Source: Lewinellaceae bacterium (GTDB taxonomy: Bacteria; Bacteroidota; Bacteroidia; Chitinophagales; Saprospiraceae). From it: DNA of 64,000 nt. Position numbers and translations under genes: made by a program. The stretch spans positions 1,846,501 to 1,910,500 of the forward strand of contig JACJYK010000001.1 in assembly GCA_020636135.1 (NCBI GenBank), written 5' to 3'. The notes beneath the pieces are model-generated. The model was not told the DNA's origin. It saw only the letters and a list, made by a program, of their open reading frames with translations, and made no database searches. Shown here piece after piece: positions 56,095-64,000 of this stretch (position 1 is the stretch's first letter; each line of letters begins with the position of its first letter).

Positions 56095-57792
56095 ATGCAA
56101 TTTTCATCGCTGTTCAGGAAGAAGCACCTGCAGACCCTGCAGGAACAAAGTCATGCCAGTACGATGCACAAGACCCTTACCGTATGGGATCTGGCGGCAT
56201 TCGGAATCGCTGCGATCATTGGCGCGGGTATCTTTGCCACCATTGGTAATGCAGCTGCAAATGGGGGACCGGCCATCTCGTTACTATTTATTTTTACAGG
56301 AATAGCCTGCGGATTTTCTGCCCTTTGCTATGCTCAGTTTGCATCTGCGGTTCCTACCTCAGGAAGCGCCTATACCTATGCCTATGTCAGTTTTGGGGAG
56401 ATCATAGCCTGGATTATCGGGTGGGACCTTTTACTCGAATACGCCATCGGTAATATTGCCGTTGCCATATCCTGGTCGGATTATTTCACCGGCTTTCTGC
56501 AAGGCTTCGGATGGCATATGCCAAGCTACCTTACGATGGACTTTCTGAGCGCCTGGAGGGGTTTCCAGGAAGTTTCAGCATCACTTGCTTCGGGACAATC
56601 ACTCGAATCATTGTCTGACGGGCTTCAACAAGCATATCAGGCATGGGAAAATGCACCGGTAGTTGCAGGCATGCATATGATTTTTGATTTACCCGCATTA
56701 ATCATTGTGGTTCTCATCACCTACCTGGTTTATATTGGAATCCGGGAGAGCCGGACAGCCAGCAACTTATTGGTGGGCCTTAAACTTATCGTGATCATAA
56801 CCGTCATCCTCATCGGAGCCTTCTACATTAAACCATCCAACTGGAGCCCTTTCGCACCCAATGGATTCGGAGGGGTGATGAAAGGTGTGGCCGCGGTCTT
56901 TTTTGCCTACATTGGATTTGACGCCATTTCTACCACGACCGAGGAGTGCAAAAATCCGAAGCGGGACCTGCCAAGGGCCATCTTTGCAGCCCTGATCATT
57001 TGCACGGTATTATATATTCTGGTTGCGCTTACCCTGACAGGGATGGTGCCATTTACTGAATTAGCGGTAGGTGACCCGCTGGCTTATGTCTTCAAAAAGG
57101 TTGGTCTGGATTGGATAAGTGGCATTGTCGCCTTTTCGGCCCTGGTCGCAATGGCCAGCGTGTTGTTGGTTTTCCAGATGGGACAGCCACGGATCTGGAT
57201 GAGTATGAGCCGGGACGGATTATTGCCTTCCCGTTTTTCCAGGATTCATCCGAAATTCAAAACGCCTTCTTTTGCAACCCTGATAACGGGTATTCTGGTT
57301 GCGGTTCCCGCCTTATTTATGAATTTGCAGGAAGTGACAGACCTGACCAGCATCGGGACTTTATTTGCCTTTGTGATTGTATGTGCCGGGGTATTACTCG
57401 TTCCACCACCTGAAGATGGATTCAGAGTTCCTTATTACAGTGGGAGATACATCCTTCCGGTTTTATTGTTAATCATCTTTTTTGCTATGCGGGGTGACGG
57501 ACAGGGATGGCACGACTTCTGGAATCCTCAGGAAGGAAGCTTCTTCAGCTGGGAAATATTTAAACATAAGATCCCGTATCTGATATTTGCACTTATCGGC
57601 CTGGCAGTGACCGTTCTTACGATCTGGAAGCAATTGTCTATCATACCGGTACTTGGCTTGTTGAGCTGTTTGTACCTGATGTCAGAATTAGGTTATACCA
57701 ACTGGTTGCGGTTCCTGATCTGGCTGGTCGTCGGATTGACGATTTATGGTTTCTACAGTTATCGTCATAGTAAATGGAATCCGGCGACATAA
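56095..57792 (+). CDS. APC superfamily amino acid permease (CAT-like)
   Basis: 565 residues, about twelve to fourteen membrane segments. The first helix has the unwound GAGIF motif (AAIIGAGIFATIGNAA), followed by PTSGSAYTYAYVSFGEIIAWIIGWDLLLEY, quoted here in two parts as PTSGSAYTYAY and IIGWDLLLEY, typical of cationic amino-acid transporter (CAT/YfnA-like) permeases. FFAYIGFDAISTTTEE in helix 6 is the other hallmark. A longer periplasmic loop (about 140-190) is unusual. Proton- or sodium-coupled amino-acid uptake is expected; the substrate is not readable from sequence. Confidence 0.9.
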   Translation: MQFSSLFRKKHLQTLQEQSHASTMHKTLTVWDLAAFGIAAIIGAGIFATIGNAAANGGPAISLLFIFTGIACGFSALCYAQFASAVPTSGSAYTYAYVSFGEIIAWIIGWDLLLEYAIGNIAVAISWSDYFTGFLQGFGWHMPSYLTMDFLSAWRGFQEVSASLASGQSLESLSDGLQQAYQAWENAPVVAGMHMIFDLPALIIVVLITYLVYIGIRESRTASNLLVGLKLIVIITVILIGAFYIKPSNWSPFAPNGFGGVMKGVAAVFFAYIGFDAISTTTEECKNPKRDLPRAIFAALIICTVLYILVALTLTGMVPFTELAVGDPLAYVFKKVGLDWISGIVAFSALVAMASVLLVFQMGQPRIWMSMSRDGLLPSRFSRIHPKFKTPSFATLITGILVAVPALFMNLQEVTDLTSIGTLFAFVIVCAGVLLVPPPEDGFRVPYYSGRYILPVLLLIIFFAMRGDGQGWHDFWNPQEGSFFSWEIFKHKIPYLIFALIGLAVTVLTIWKQLSIIPVLGLLSCLYLMSELGYTNWLRFLIWLVVGLTIYGFYSYRHSKWNPAT

Positions 57793-57895
57793 TGGTTATC
57801 TCAGGACGTCTGATCATAAAATTATACGCACACGTTTATTTGGCTTTTTTCTGACCCGGTACGGCCGAAGTTGTCAGACTGAGCGAAACCGAAGA

Positions 57896-60160
57896 CTATT
57901 CCGTGAAAAAGTAGGCTCGCCAACCATTTGCAGGTACCTCTACGGTCAGATCAACCTGGTAATCCCGGTCAAGTGTCAATGATCCTACCATTTGGGTATT
58001 GGAATAGCATTGTGTGGTGGTGGACAGGCCAGTATAATAAAGTGGAATCCGGATGGTCTTACGAACGGCATGGGGCAGGGGATTAAATACCATCAAAGCA
58101 GCTTTATCATGACTTGCCGGATTGACCATCAGCCAGTAATCGATATCCCTGTCGTCGGCGCGGCGCAGATGGAGCAGATCCCCTTCCAGCACTTCACGAT
58201 GCTGCTTAAACCAGGAAACGGCATTTTTTACCATCGTGCGAGTCTCTTCGGTATCGTAAAGTCGCGGCCCGCGGTAACAAGCCTGTACGCCGGCTCCTAA
58301 ATTGGAGATCATCATGTTTTGATAGTGATCCAGGTGTTCATGCAATGGTTCAATGGTAGCCTGGGCACCGCCACCCTGATATTCGGTGAGTGGTACAAAC
58401 ATCCAGCCCATAGTGGACAGCTTGGACCAGGTGCCATCATAAATATTTTGCCGGGTATGGATGACCTGCTGCTCACGGGGCAAGCTCCAGTTTACTTCAC
58501 GGTATCCCATGCCACATTTATTGCCTCCGCTCATAAAGTAATAATCCGGAATGTTCAGATAAATGCCCTGACCGCGGCACCATTTATAGAATGATGAAAT
58601 GGTTTGAAACTGGTTCCAGCGTGAGTCGGCGAAGCCCTGATGACCGGGATGGGTGGTGGACATGCAGGGATCACCAGGGTAGGAGCCATCGTGCTCCAGC
58701 AGGCTGAATCCAGACTGTGTATAAAACCGGTACAATTGGGTGAAATAATCGAGTCCCCATCGGCTTTCCAGGCAAGGGGAGTGACCAAAGACAGGCGTTT
58801 GCCCTTCCGGGAGGCGGACATCGTCTTCCGGGCTGATGCTTCGGCTGGCCAGCAGGGAATAACCACCAATCTCTAATCCTTTTGACCGGGCGTATTGTGC
58901 ATACATTTGCATGCTGTCCAGGTAGACGGGACGCGTGTCTTCAATATTAAAACCGCTACCGAAGGACAGGATCACCATTTCGAAACCCACATCGGCACAT
59001 TGATCAATGGCTGCTTTAACCCTGGTCCAATCCGCAAAGCGGACATGCATCATCAATGGGTTTTCAGTGGTCCACGGTGCGATGGTTCGATACATTCGGC
59101 GCTGTGCCAGCCCATTCCGCTCCCGGTCATAACCATCGTAGGCCAGCAGGTATGTACGATGTGATGTGAATGTATCAGCTGGCCATAATGACTGCTCAGG
59201 GCCAATCTCCGGGGACACACGCAGAAAACACTTGTTCTGCCGCAGATAATTGACCTGGGTGGAATACAATGAATCCGTGTCCCAGTGAACAACATGATGG
59301 TTTGCATCGTCATCCATCATTCCTCCAAAGGCAAAGTCTGTTTCAACATGCAGATTGGGATGCGGCGTTTCATAGGCGCGGTTATCCACCCTGGATCCAT
59401 ATTCAACCAGTGCCAGCATTTCACTGGTAAAATGATTAAGGGCCAGGTTTTCAGCATCCTTGTTAACTAAAGTGATCCACTTACAGATGACAGGTAGCCC
59501 GTCGTACATTTCGTAGTGTATGGTAAGCTCAAATTGTGGTATTGACTGGTCTGTAGGTACATAAACCATTTGAAGGTGGATTCCTGGTGGCGGCCACGAT
59601 ACATTGGCAGCATGATGGCGAACTTGTTTCCACGCCATACTTGGCTGTACCGGTCCGGAATCAATGGACCTTAGCTTGATCTTTTGCTGCCAGGGCTTCA
59701 GGTCTTTCAGCCATTGCTCGTCAAGATATGCATAGTTGGGCTGACCAGTCAGTCCGCCAGCCTGATATACCTCACCATTGATGGTCACAGCTGCTTCCGG
59801 ATATATTCCCCGTAAGAGAGCGGTGTTCGAAGGAATTTGATCCAGAGCGATCGTAGCCACATCGGGTCCGAGGAGAAATGCGCGACGGATCAAACCATTG
59901 GACAGGACAATGGTCTGTACCATTGAGGTATCCTGACACAACACCGTCTTGTAGGGCGATGGATCAAGGAGCCAATCTGGATCAGTCGGCGAATAGGTTT
60001 TTTCGGCAGGTAATTGCTCAGCCAGCACTGGTCGCATTTGACCATAGCCGCCTGCTGTATTGCCAAAAATGATCAGCCAAATGATTAGCTGTGTGGAAAA
60101 AGCTCTGACTTTAGAAGTTGGGAGCCCATCCTTCCCGATACGTCCGGGTAACAAATTCAT
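57896..60160 (-). CDS. GH36-like (alpha-galactosidase type) exported glycosidase
   Basis: 754 residues from the ATG at 60160; ATG 60199 is also possible. Both lie within the end of the upstream gene, and no later start keeps the signal segment (TQLIIWLIIFGNTAGGYG). An N-terminal beta-sandwich is followed by a TIM barrel with FEMVILSFGSGFN, EIGGYSLLASR, FSLLEHDGSYPGD (candidate nucleophile Asp) and IYLNIPDYYFMSGGNK. The C-terminal beta domain ends VPANGWRAYFF. This resembles clan GH-D (GH36/GH31-like) enzymes that lack close characterised relatives. It follows the oxidoreductase gene with a 50-base overlap, so both likely act on the same glycoside. The specific sugar is not determinable. Confidence 0.75.
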   Translation of the reverse strand: MNLLPGRIGKDGLPTSKVRAFSTQLIIWLIIFGNTAGGYGQMRPVLAEQLPAEKTYSPTDPDWLLDPSPYKTVLCQDTSMVQTIVLSNGLIRRAFLLGPDVATIALDQIPSNTALLRGIYPEAAVTINGEVYQAGGLTGQPNYAYLDEQWLKDLKPWQQKIKLRSIDSGPVQPSMAWKQVRHHAANVSWPPPGIHLQMVYVPTDQSIPQFELTIHYEMYDGLPVICKWITLVNKDAENLALNHFTSEMLALVEYGSRVDNRAYETPHPNLHVETDFAFGGMMDDDANHHVVHWDTDSLYSTQVNYLRQNKCFLRVSPEIGPEQSLWPADTFTSHRTYLLAYDGYDRERNGLAQRRMYRTIAPWTTENPLMMHVRFADWTRVKAAIDQCADVGFEMVILSFGSGFNIEDTRPVYLDSMQMYAQYARSKGLEIGGYSLLASRSISPEDDVRLPEGQTPVFGHSPCLESRWGLDYFTQLYRFYTQSGFSLLEHDGSYPGDPCMSTTHPGHQGFADSRWNQFQTISSFYKWCRGQGIYLNIPDYYFMSGGNKCGMGYREVNWSLPREQQVIHTRQNIYDGTWSKLSTMGWMFVPLTEYQGGGAQATIEPLHEHLDHYQNMMISNLGAGVQACYRGPRLYDTEETRTMVKNAVSWFKQHREVLEGDLLHLRRADDRDIDYWLMVNPASHDKAALMVFNPLPHAVRKTIRIPLYYTGLSTTTQCYSNTQMVGSLTLDRDYQVDLTVEVPANGWRAYFFTE

Positions 60161-61580
60161 TAGCCGGTTCGTAGTTGGTGATGCGCATGCTTTTACCATC
60201 CCAGAGAAGTTTTTTACGTCCTTCGAACATCATCCGTCCATTATCTCCGGTTACACCAGCCTGATAGCTGCGAATTGCCAGGTTACCCATCAGAACGGTT
60301 TCGGTGAGAGGGCCGGAATAGTCAAACGAAGAAGTCAGTGCTTTGTGCTCCTTGCTGCCGAATCCGGCTTTAACGGCATCCGTCCAGGAGACCTGGTGAC
60401 CGTATTCCGGCAATTTTTCATTTGGATTGTCAGTATGATAGTCCTCAGGCATTTTAATCTTTTCACCTGAATTTAGATAGATCTGGGGATCAAGTCCATA
60501 GACACCGCAGGTCATAATACCTTTTTCACCGATCATCATGACACCGTTCCCGTTACCTTTCTCACCAATATAATCATCGGCAGGGATCAGCTCCGGGTGG
60601 AAGGGACGAATTCCTCCATCAGACCAGACCATGGTCATTTCTGTGCTGTTCTTAGCAGTCGCCGGGAAAGTGATCTGAACATGTGAGGAGGGAGGACAGC
60701 CTTCAGGAATGTATTCCGGTACCCAGTCCTGGGTGAAAACCTGGCCGACACTGCATTCAACTTCGGTGGGATAGCCCAGTCCAAGCACCCGGAAGGGCGG
60801 GTCGATCAAGTGGCAACCCATATCCCCCAGCGCGCCGGTACCAAAGTTCCACCATCCGCGCCATTTGAAGGGATGGAACAGGGGATTGTAATCCACATAT
60901 TGTGCCGGGCCAATAAACATATCCCAGTCCTGGGCTGATATTTGGGCAGGTCGTGTTGGTTTGTCCGTGGGGAAGGGGATGCCCTGTGGCCAGACAGGAC
61001 GGTTGGTCCATACAAACACCTTGGATACTTTGCCAATCATACCTTTATCAAACCATTCCATCATTTGTACCTGTCCTGGATTGGAAGCTCCCTGGTTTCC
61101 CATCTGAGAGACGATCTTGTATTTACGTGCTGCTTCAGTCAGCATACGCGCTTCTTTGATATTGTGTGTCAGCGGCTTTTGAACGTAAACCGCCACGCCA
61201 TGTTGCATGGCCGTTAAAGCTGCAATACCATGAACGTGGTCTGGGGTGGATATGGTAACCGCATCGATGTCCTTGCGCTCTTCAAACATCTTGCGGAAGT
61301 CATTGTACAATTTGGCATCGGGCCATTTTTCAATGGCATTCTTGCATTGATTGGTGTCAATATCGCAAAGGGCAACGACATTTTCCGCTCCATCATTAAA
61401 GGCATTACGGATGTCAGACCAGCCTTTTCCACCGGCACCAATTGCGGCGAGATTCAGCTTGTCACTCGGCGCTTTAAATCCTTTTCCTCCCAATACGTGA
61501 CGGGGTACGATCATAAATCCGGCAGAAGCCAGGGACGACGCTTTGATGAAATCGCGGCGGTTAATGTGATTCTTTTGCAT
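60111..61580 (-). CDS. Gfo/Idh/MocA family oxidoreductase with Tat signal
   Basis: 489 residues from the ATG at 61580. The N-terminus has a twin-arginine signal (NRRDFIKASSLASAGF, R8/R9). Rossmann fold: LAAIGAGGKGWSDI, ALCDID, then the family motif VQKPLTHNIKEARML (EKP-type loop, here QKP). The C-terminal domain carries WWNFGTGALGDMGCHLID, the pattern of secreted Bacteroidota GH109-like members. The NAD(P) cofactor is loaded in the cytoplasm, consistent with Tat export. Predicted: sugar oxidoreduction or oxidation-dependent glycoside cleavage in the periplasm. It overlaps the GH36-like gene, suggesting a two-step process on one substrate. Confidence 0.88.
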   Translation of the reverse strand: MQKNHINRRDFIKASSLASAGFMIVPRHVLGGKGFKAPSDKLNLAAIGAGGKGWSDIRNAFNDGAENVVALCDIDTNQCKNAIEKWPDAKLYNDFRKMFEERKDIDAVTISTPDHVHGIAALTAMQHGVAVYVQKPLTHNIKEARMLTEAARKYKIVSQMGNQGASNPGQVQMMEWFDKGMIGKVSKVFVWTNRPVWPQGIPFPTDKPTRPAQISAQDWDMFIGPAQYVDYNPLFHPFKWRGWWNFGTGALGDMGCHLIDPPFRVLGLGYPTEVECSVGQVFTQDWVPEYIPEGCPPSSHVQITFPATAKNSTEMTMVWSDGGIRPFHPELIPADDYIGEKGNGNGVMMIGEKGIMTCGVYGLDPQIYLNSGEKIKMPEDYHTDNPNEKLPEYGHQVSWTDAVKAGFGSKEHKALTSSFDYSGPLTETVLMGNLAIRSYQAGVTGDNGRMMFEGRKKLLWDGKSMRITNYEPANEFVTRTYREGWAPNF

Positions 61581-61733
61581 GGTGATGAAACTTAGGTTTT
61601 CAAATGGATCTAAAGTTATCCTTTGAAGCAATATTCACCAAATCCTGGTCCCTAATACATCATGCGAAATTATTTGGATTCGTAAAAAGTCCTGGTGTGG
61701 ATGGCAGGTGCTAGTCCTGTTTTTTTAGGAGGA

Positions 61734-62453
61734 TCAATTGGTTACCAGGGCATTGATACTATAACCCAGCTGGTTGCCTACCGAATTATTTTTGAGTTCA
61801 ATTTTGAGTTCTTTATTCGAGTTCACGGTGAAGATTTGCTGATCCTGGTCCTGTTCCAGGATCCGTACCATGACAGGATTGCTATTCCAGTTGCTTCCGG
61901 TCCGCTCGTACACCGAAATAGTGCCTTTGGCCCTCCCGGATTTTCTACGCACAATAATCTTGGTTTTTGATTTACAGGATGGGAAGGTGTAAACGGTGCT
62001 TTTACCCTGGCCAAATAGATTGCCTTCGACCAGATGTCGCTCTTTCATCAGACTTACCCCAACTTCGTATATTTTGTAACTGAATCGCATATCCTGTTTG
62101 TCCGGATCGCGTGGCTGGCCGTAATTTGCAGGTTTGAAAATAACCATCTCTATTTTTTTACCTTGAGCGTCATTGACCATTTGAGATCTTTTGATCCCGT
62201 CTGCCACGGAATAGCCGTAGGAGACAACTGACTCATCATTTTTAGTTATTCCAAAATTCGTAAAAGCATTTCCTGAATATATTTCCCATTCAACCTTAAC
62301 CCTTTCAGTGGTTGGATAAATCACCTTTTCGACACGATCTGAAATCGTTTCTGTCCCAATGATCATCGGTACAGGACAGGTTTGGGCTTTAATTAATTGA
62401 AAGGTTACCGGAATCAGGATCATAATTAAATAAAAACTATCCTTTGGTTTCAT
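61734..62453 (-). CDS. Small exported protein of unknown function
   Basis: 239 residues from the ATG at 62453; the longer frame starts with TTG and lacks a signal. The signal peptide is FYLIMILIPVTFQLIKAQ. The mature part is beta-rich and lysine-rich, with Cys in QTCPVP and FPSCKSK and no T9SS CTD. No family recognised. It is a single gene separated by 150 bases from the oxidoreductase gene. Confidence 0.65.
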   Translation of the reverse strand: MKPKDSFYLIMILIPVTFQLIKAQTCPVPMIIGTETISDRVEKVIYPTTERVKVEWEIYSGNAFTNFGITKNDESVVSYGYSVADGIKRSQMVNDAQGKKIEMVIFKPANYGQPRDPDKQDMRFSYKIYEVGVSLMKERHLVEGNLFGQGKSTVYTFPSCKSKTKIIVRRKSGRAKGTISVYERTGSNWNSNPVMVRILEQDQDQQIFTVNSNKELKIELKNNSVGNQLGYSINALVTN

Positions 62454-62830
62454 GTTGGAGCTTTCTTCCAAAATTCCTGAATAAAGACAGGTCCCGGTAT
62501 CACCCGAAATGATGATTCTTAATGATTTTCGGATTAAAAAATTCAATAAGGATCAGTAAATTGGTATTCCCCCTAGCATAGCGTAATTAAGGACAAGTAA
62601 TTCCATGCTGTGTCATCAAGGATGGTGGTAAAATGGAAAGGGATCACTCACGCTTCCAAATACATGAGCCACATAATACGATAGCGGAAAGCAAAGGGGA
62701 GTACATATCTATCTGTAGTAAGTATGATGATAATTTGATGCACATGGACTGTTGAAGGTCTTAATAAAAAGTATTTCCACTGAAATGATTTATTACTACA
62801 GATAATCCCTTAAAACAAATCTTCAACAAT
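62454..62830. other. Divergent intergenic region without a gene
   Basis: 377 bases between divergent genes. No plausible coding frame, tRNA or strong promoter pair seen. TAATTTG-like strings near 62731 lack the expected partner element. Confidence 0.5.
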
Positions 62831-63124
62831 ATGATAACTGTACATGACACCTTCGTTTGCAAGCCAGGTATGGCATCAAAGCTGGCCAAGAAACTGAAAG
62901 AAGGAACCGCTGGGATTCCGGAATTCGTACAAATACTGACGGATGCAACCGGCCAGTTTAACCGGGTGATAATGATCAGCGAATATGAAAGCCTTGCCGC
63001 TTATGAAAAAAGCTTCGAGAGATACCGGCACCAGTCCGACGAGATCAAGAAGATGACTGAAGCAATGGCTGGCTATCAGGAGATGTATCTGACCGGTACA
63101 AGGGAAATATTCCAGGTCTGGTAG
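62831..63124 (+). CDS. Small dimeric alpha/beta-barrel (NIPSNAP/ABM-like) protein
   Basis: 97 residues, no signal peptide. The pattern VHDTFVCKPGMASKLAKKLKE, then VIMISEYESLAAYEKSFERY, then EMYLTGTREIFQVW is that of a dimeric ferredoxin-like alpha/beta barrel, as in NIPSNAP and antibiotic-biosynthesis-monooxygenase proteins. Function is unknown; such proteins range from mono-oxygenases to stress proteins. Confidence 0.65.
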   Translation: MITVHDTFVCKPGMASKLAKKLKEGTAGIPEFVQILTDATGQFNRVIMISEYESLAAYEKSFERYRHQSDEIKKMTEAMAGYQEMYLTGTREIFQVW

Positions 63125-63172
63125 ATGAGCTGGCTACCTGCCGGGCTTGCTGATATTTTCGATTTTATTGGC

Positions 63173-63197
63173 AGACATTTTCATCAGCAAAATGTCT
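63173..63197. other. Perfect 9-bp inverted repeat
   Basis: AGACATTTT (63173-63181) and AAAATGTCT (63189-63197) with a 7-base loop, 49 bases after the small barrel gene and with no T tract behind it. Could be a weak terminator or an operator; undecided. Confidence 0.4.
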
Positions 63198-63398
63198 TGC
63201 TAACATATTTCCCAAACGGGACAACCCTATAATTGGAGGTGATGGGAATTACAACCAAAAAATTATCAATCGGCAGACCGGTGCAACCAGGTAGGTGTAT
63301 GCCAATTGTAGTTTGATACCTATGCCTGAATTTGAAAATTTAGCATCCCAGAAATTTATAATTAAATTCAAGAGACAAATAGTAAGCAAAATCAAGAC

Positions 63399-64000
63399 AT
63401 GATGATGGAAATGCACAACACAAATAAAATGATCTCCTTCCTGGTCTTTCTGATTTCTTTTACTTGCATTCTGAACGCTCAGAAAGGTGATCTGGAATTG
63501 CTTCAGAATGAAATTAAAAGGCTGGAACAGATTTCAGGCGGAACGGTAGGGGTGGGAATCATACATCTGGAAAATCATACCCAACTGATGTTCAATAATG
63601 ATCAAACTTTTCCCATGGCCAGTTGCTTCAAAGTGCCTGTTGCCATCAGATTATTACAACGTGTTGAGGAGGGTTCACTTACCCTGGACAGTATGATCAA
63701 TGTGACCGCCCGGGATATCCATCCGGGTAGCGGAACCATTTCACGCCTGCTTGATGATCCCGGGGTGTCATTGTCGGTATTAAACCTTCTCGAATTAATG
63801 ATGCTCATCAGTGATAACTCAGCTGCCGATTTATGCCTTGAATTGTCGGGTGTACCGGTAAGTGTAAATGAAATGTTGCACAGCAACCATATTGAAGGAT
63901 TATCGGTGGACCGGCCCACATTGGCTTTAATTGCCAATTGGCTGGGAGCTCCTGTAGCCGCTGAACAGAAAATGACCATGGATGAATTTCGGGAAGTGGT
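63399..64000 (+). CDS. Class A beta-lactamase-like serine hydrolase (3' partial)
   Basis: The frame opens with ATGATGATG at 63399 and runs off the window end, giving 200 full codons. The signal peptide ends near CILNAQ (28). Class A/penicillin-binding motifs: FPMASCFKVPVAI with S75-x-x-K78, the RDIHPGSGT segment common in this family, and SDN at 138-140 (LISDNSAADL). The omega-loop Glu and the KTG motif lie near or beyond the window end and cannot be judged. Predicted: periplasmic beta-lactamase or related transpeptidase-fold hydrolase. Substrate range cannot be inferred. The ORF on the opposite strand (63602-63979) is an antisense shadow. Confidence 0.85.
   Translation, partial: MMMEMHNTNKMISFLVFLISFTCILNAQKGDLELLQNEIKRLEQISGGTVGVGIIHLENHTQLMFNNDQTFPMASCFKVPVAIRLLQRVEEGSLTLDSMINVTARDIHPGSGTISRLLDDPGVSLSVLNLLELMMLISDNSAADLCLELSGVPVSVNEMLHSNHIEGLSVDRPTLALIANWLGAPVAAEQKMTMDEFREV

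Noticed and set aside
63602..63979. 125-residue ORF on the - strand
   Set aside because: It lies entirely antisense to the beta-lactamase-like frame, whose motifs are clear; no family features of its own.
1..64000. tRNA, rRNA or insertion sequence
   Set aside because: I looked through the intergenic stretches for cloverleaf-like ends, CCA tails, transposase frames and flanking inverted repeats and saw none; nearly all sequence is accounted for by coding genes.

Overview
The window looks like a chromosomal segment of a Bacteroidota bacterium, most likely of the Saprospiraceae/Saprospiria type. The grounds are several giant secreted proteins ending in type IX secretion (T9SS) C-terminal sorting domains, a gldA-gldF-gldG gliding/T9SS-linked ABC transporter set, MiaE, CdaA, TrmD, and many coupled genes with little Shine-Dalgarno signal. 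No tRNA, rRNA, CRISPR array, prophage or insertion sequence was seen. The lineage is inferred from gene content only.

Bases 1-35,300 hold three giant paralogous surface/secreted proteins (1-7212, truncated at the window start; 17684-26497; 27311-35188). The first and third are M36 fungalysin-like metallopeptidases with a propeptide and a PA insert. The second has no peptidase and carries eleven 80-residue HYR-like repeats. All three share a C-terminal module of about 1,300 residues, and its last 1.9 kb is almost identical at DNA level. The middle gene is followed by a degenerate tandem array (26480-26932) in which its own last codons, stop codon included, are repeated with 90-bp and 55-bp periods.

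Between these giants lie two glycosylation-type gene sets facing tail to tail and overlapping by 4 bases. On the + strand are a polytopic membrane protein and a TMTC-like GT-C glycosyltransferase with TPRs (7411-10361). On the - strand is a tightly overlapping five-gene operon (15824-10358): UbiA-type phosphoribosyltransferase, DprE1-like oxidase, DprE2-like reductase, HAD-IB phosphatase and a GT-C-like membrane protein. This matches the logic of mycobacterial decaprenyl-phosphoryl-arabinose synthesis, and I consider it the most interesting system here. A peptidase S74 (endosialidase-chaperone) protein with YadA-head-like repeats (15960-17681) sits directly upstream of the HYR-repeat giant.

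Bases 35,500-42,060 form a tight + strand operon: gldA, gldF, gldG, a DUF4340-type lipoprotein, a zinc phospholipase C/S1-P1-nuclease-like protein and a DUF368 (PopT-like) polyprenyl-phosphate transporter. Next come, on the - strand, a T9SS-exported subtilase and a pair formed by a coiled-coil secreted protein and miaE; then, on the + strand, cdaA, an M20 dipeptidase overlapping trmD, a T9SS-exported protein made of twelve roughly 110-residue repeats, an M48 lipoprotein peptidase and an APC amino-acid permease. The right end has a - strand pair (Tat-signal Gfo/Idh/MocA oxidoreductase and GH36-like glycosidase), two small proteins, and a class A beta-lactamase-like gene cut by the window end.

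Working model (inference): the left half makes large adhesive or proteolytic T9SS cargo and carries lipid-linked-sugar and GT-C machinery that could glycosylate it. The DUF368 protein would recycle polyprenyl phosphate.
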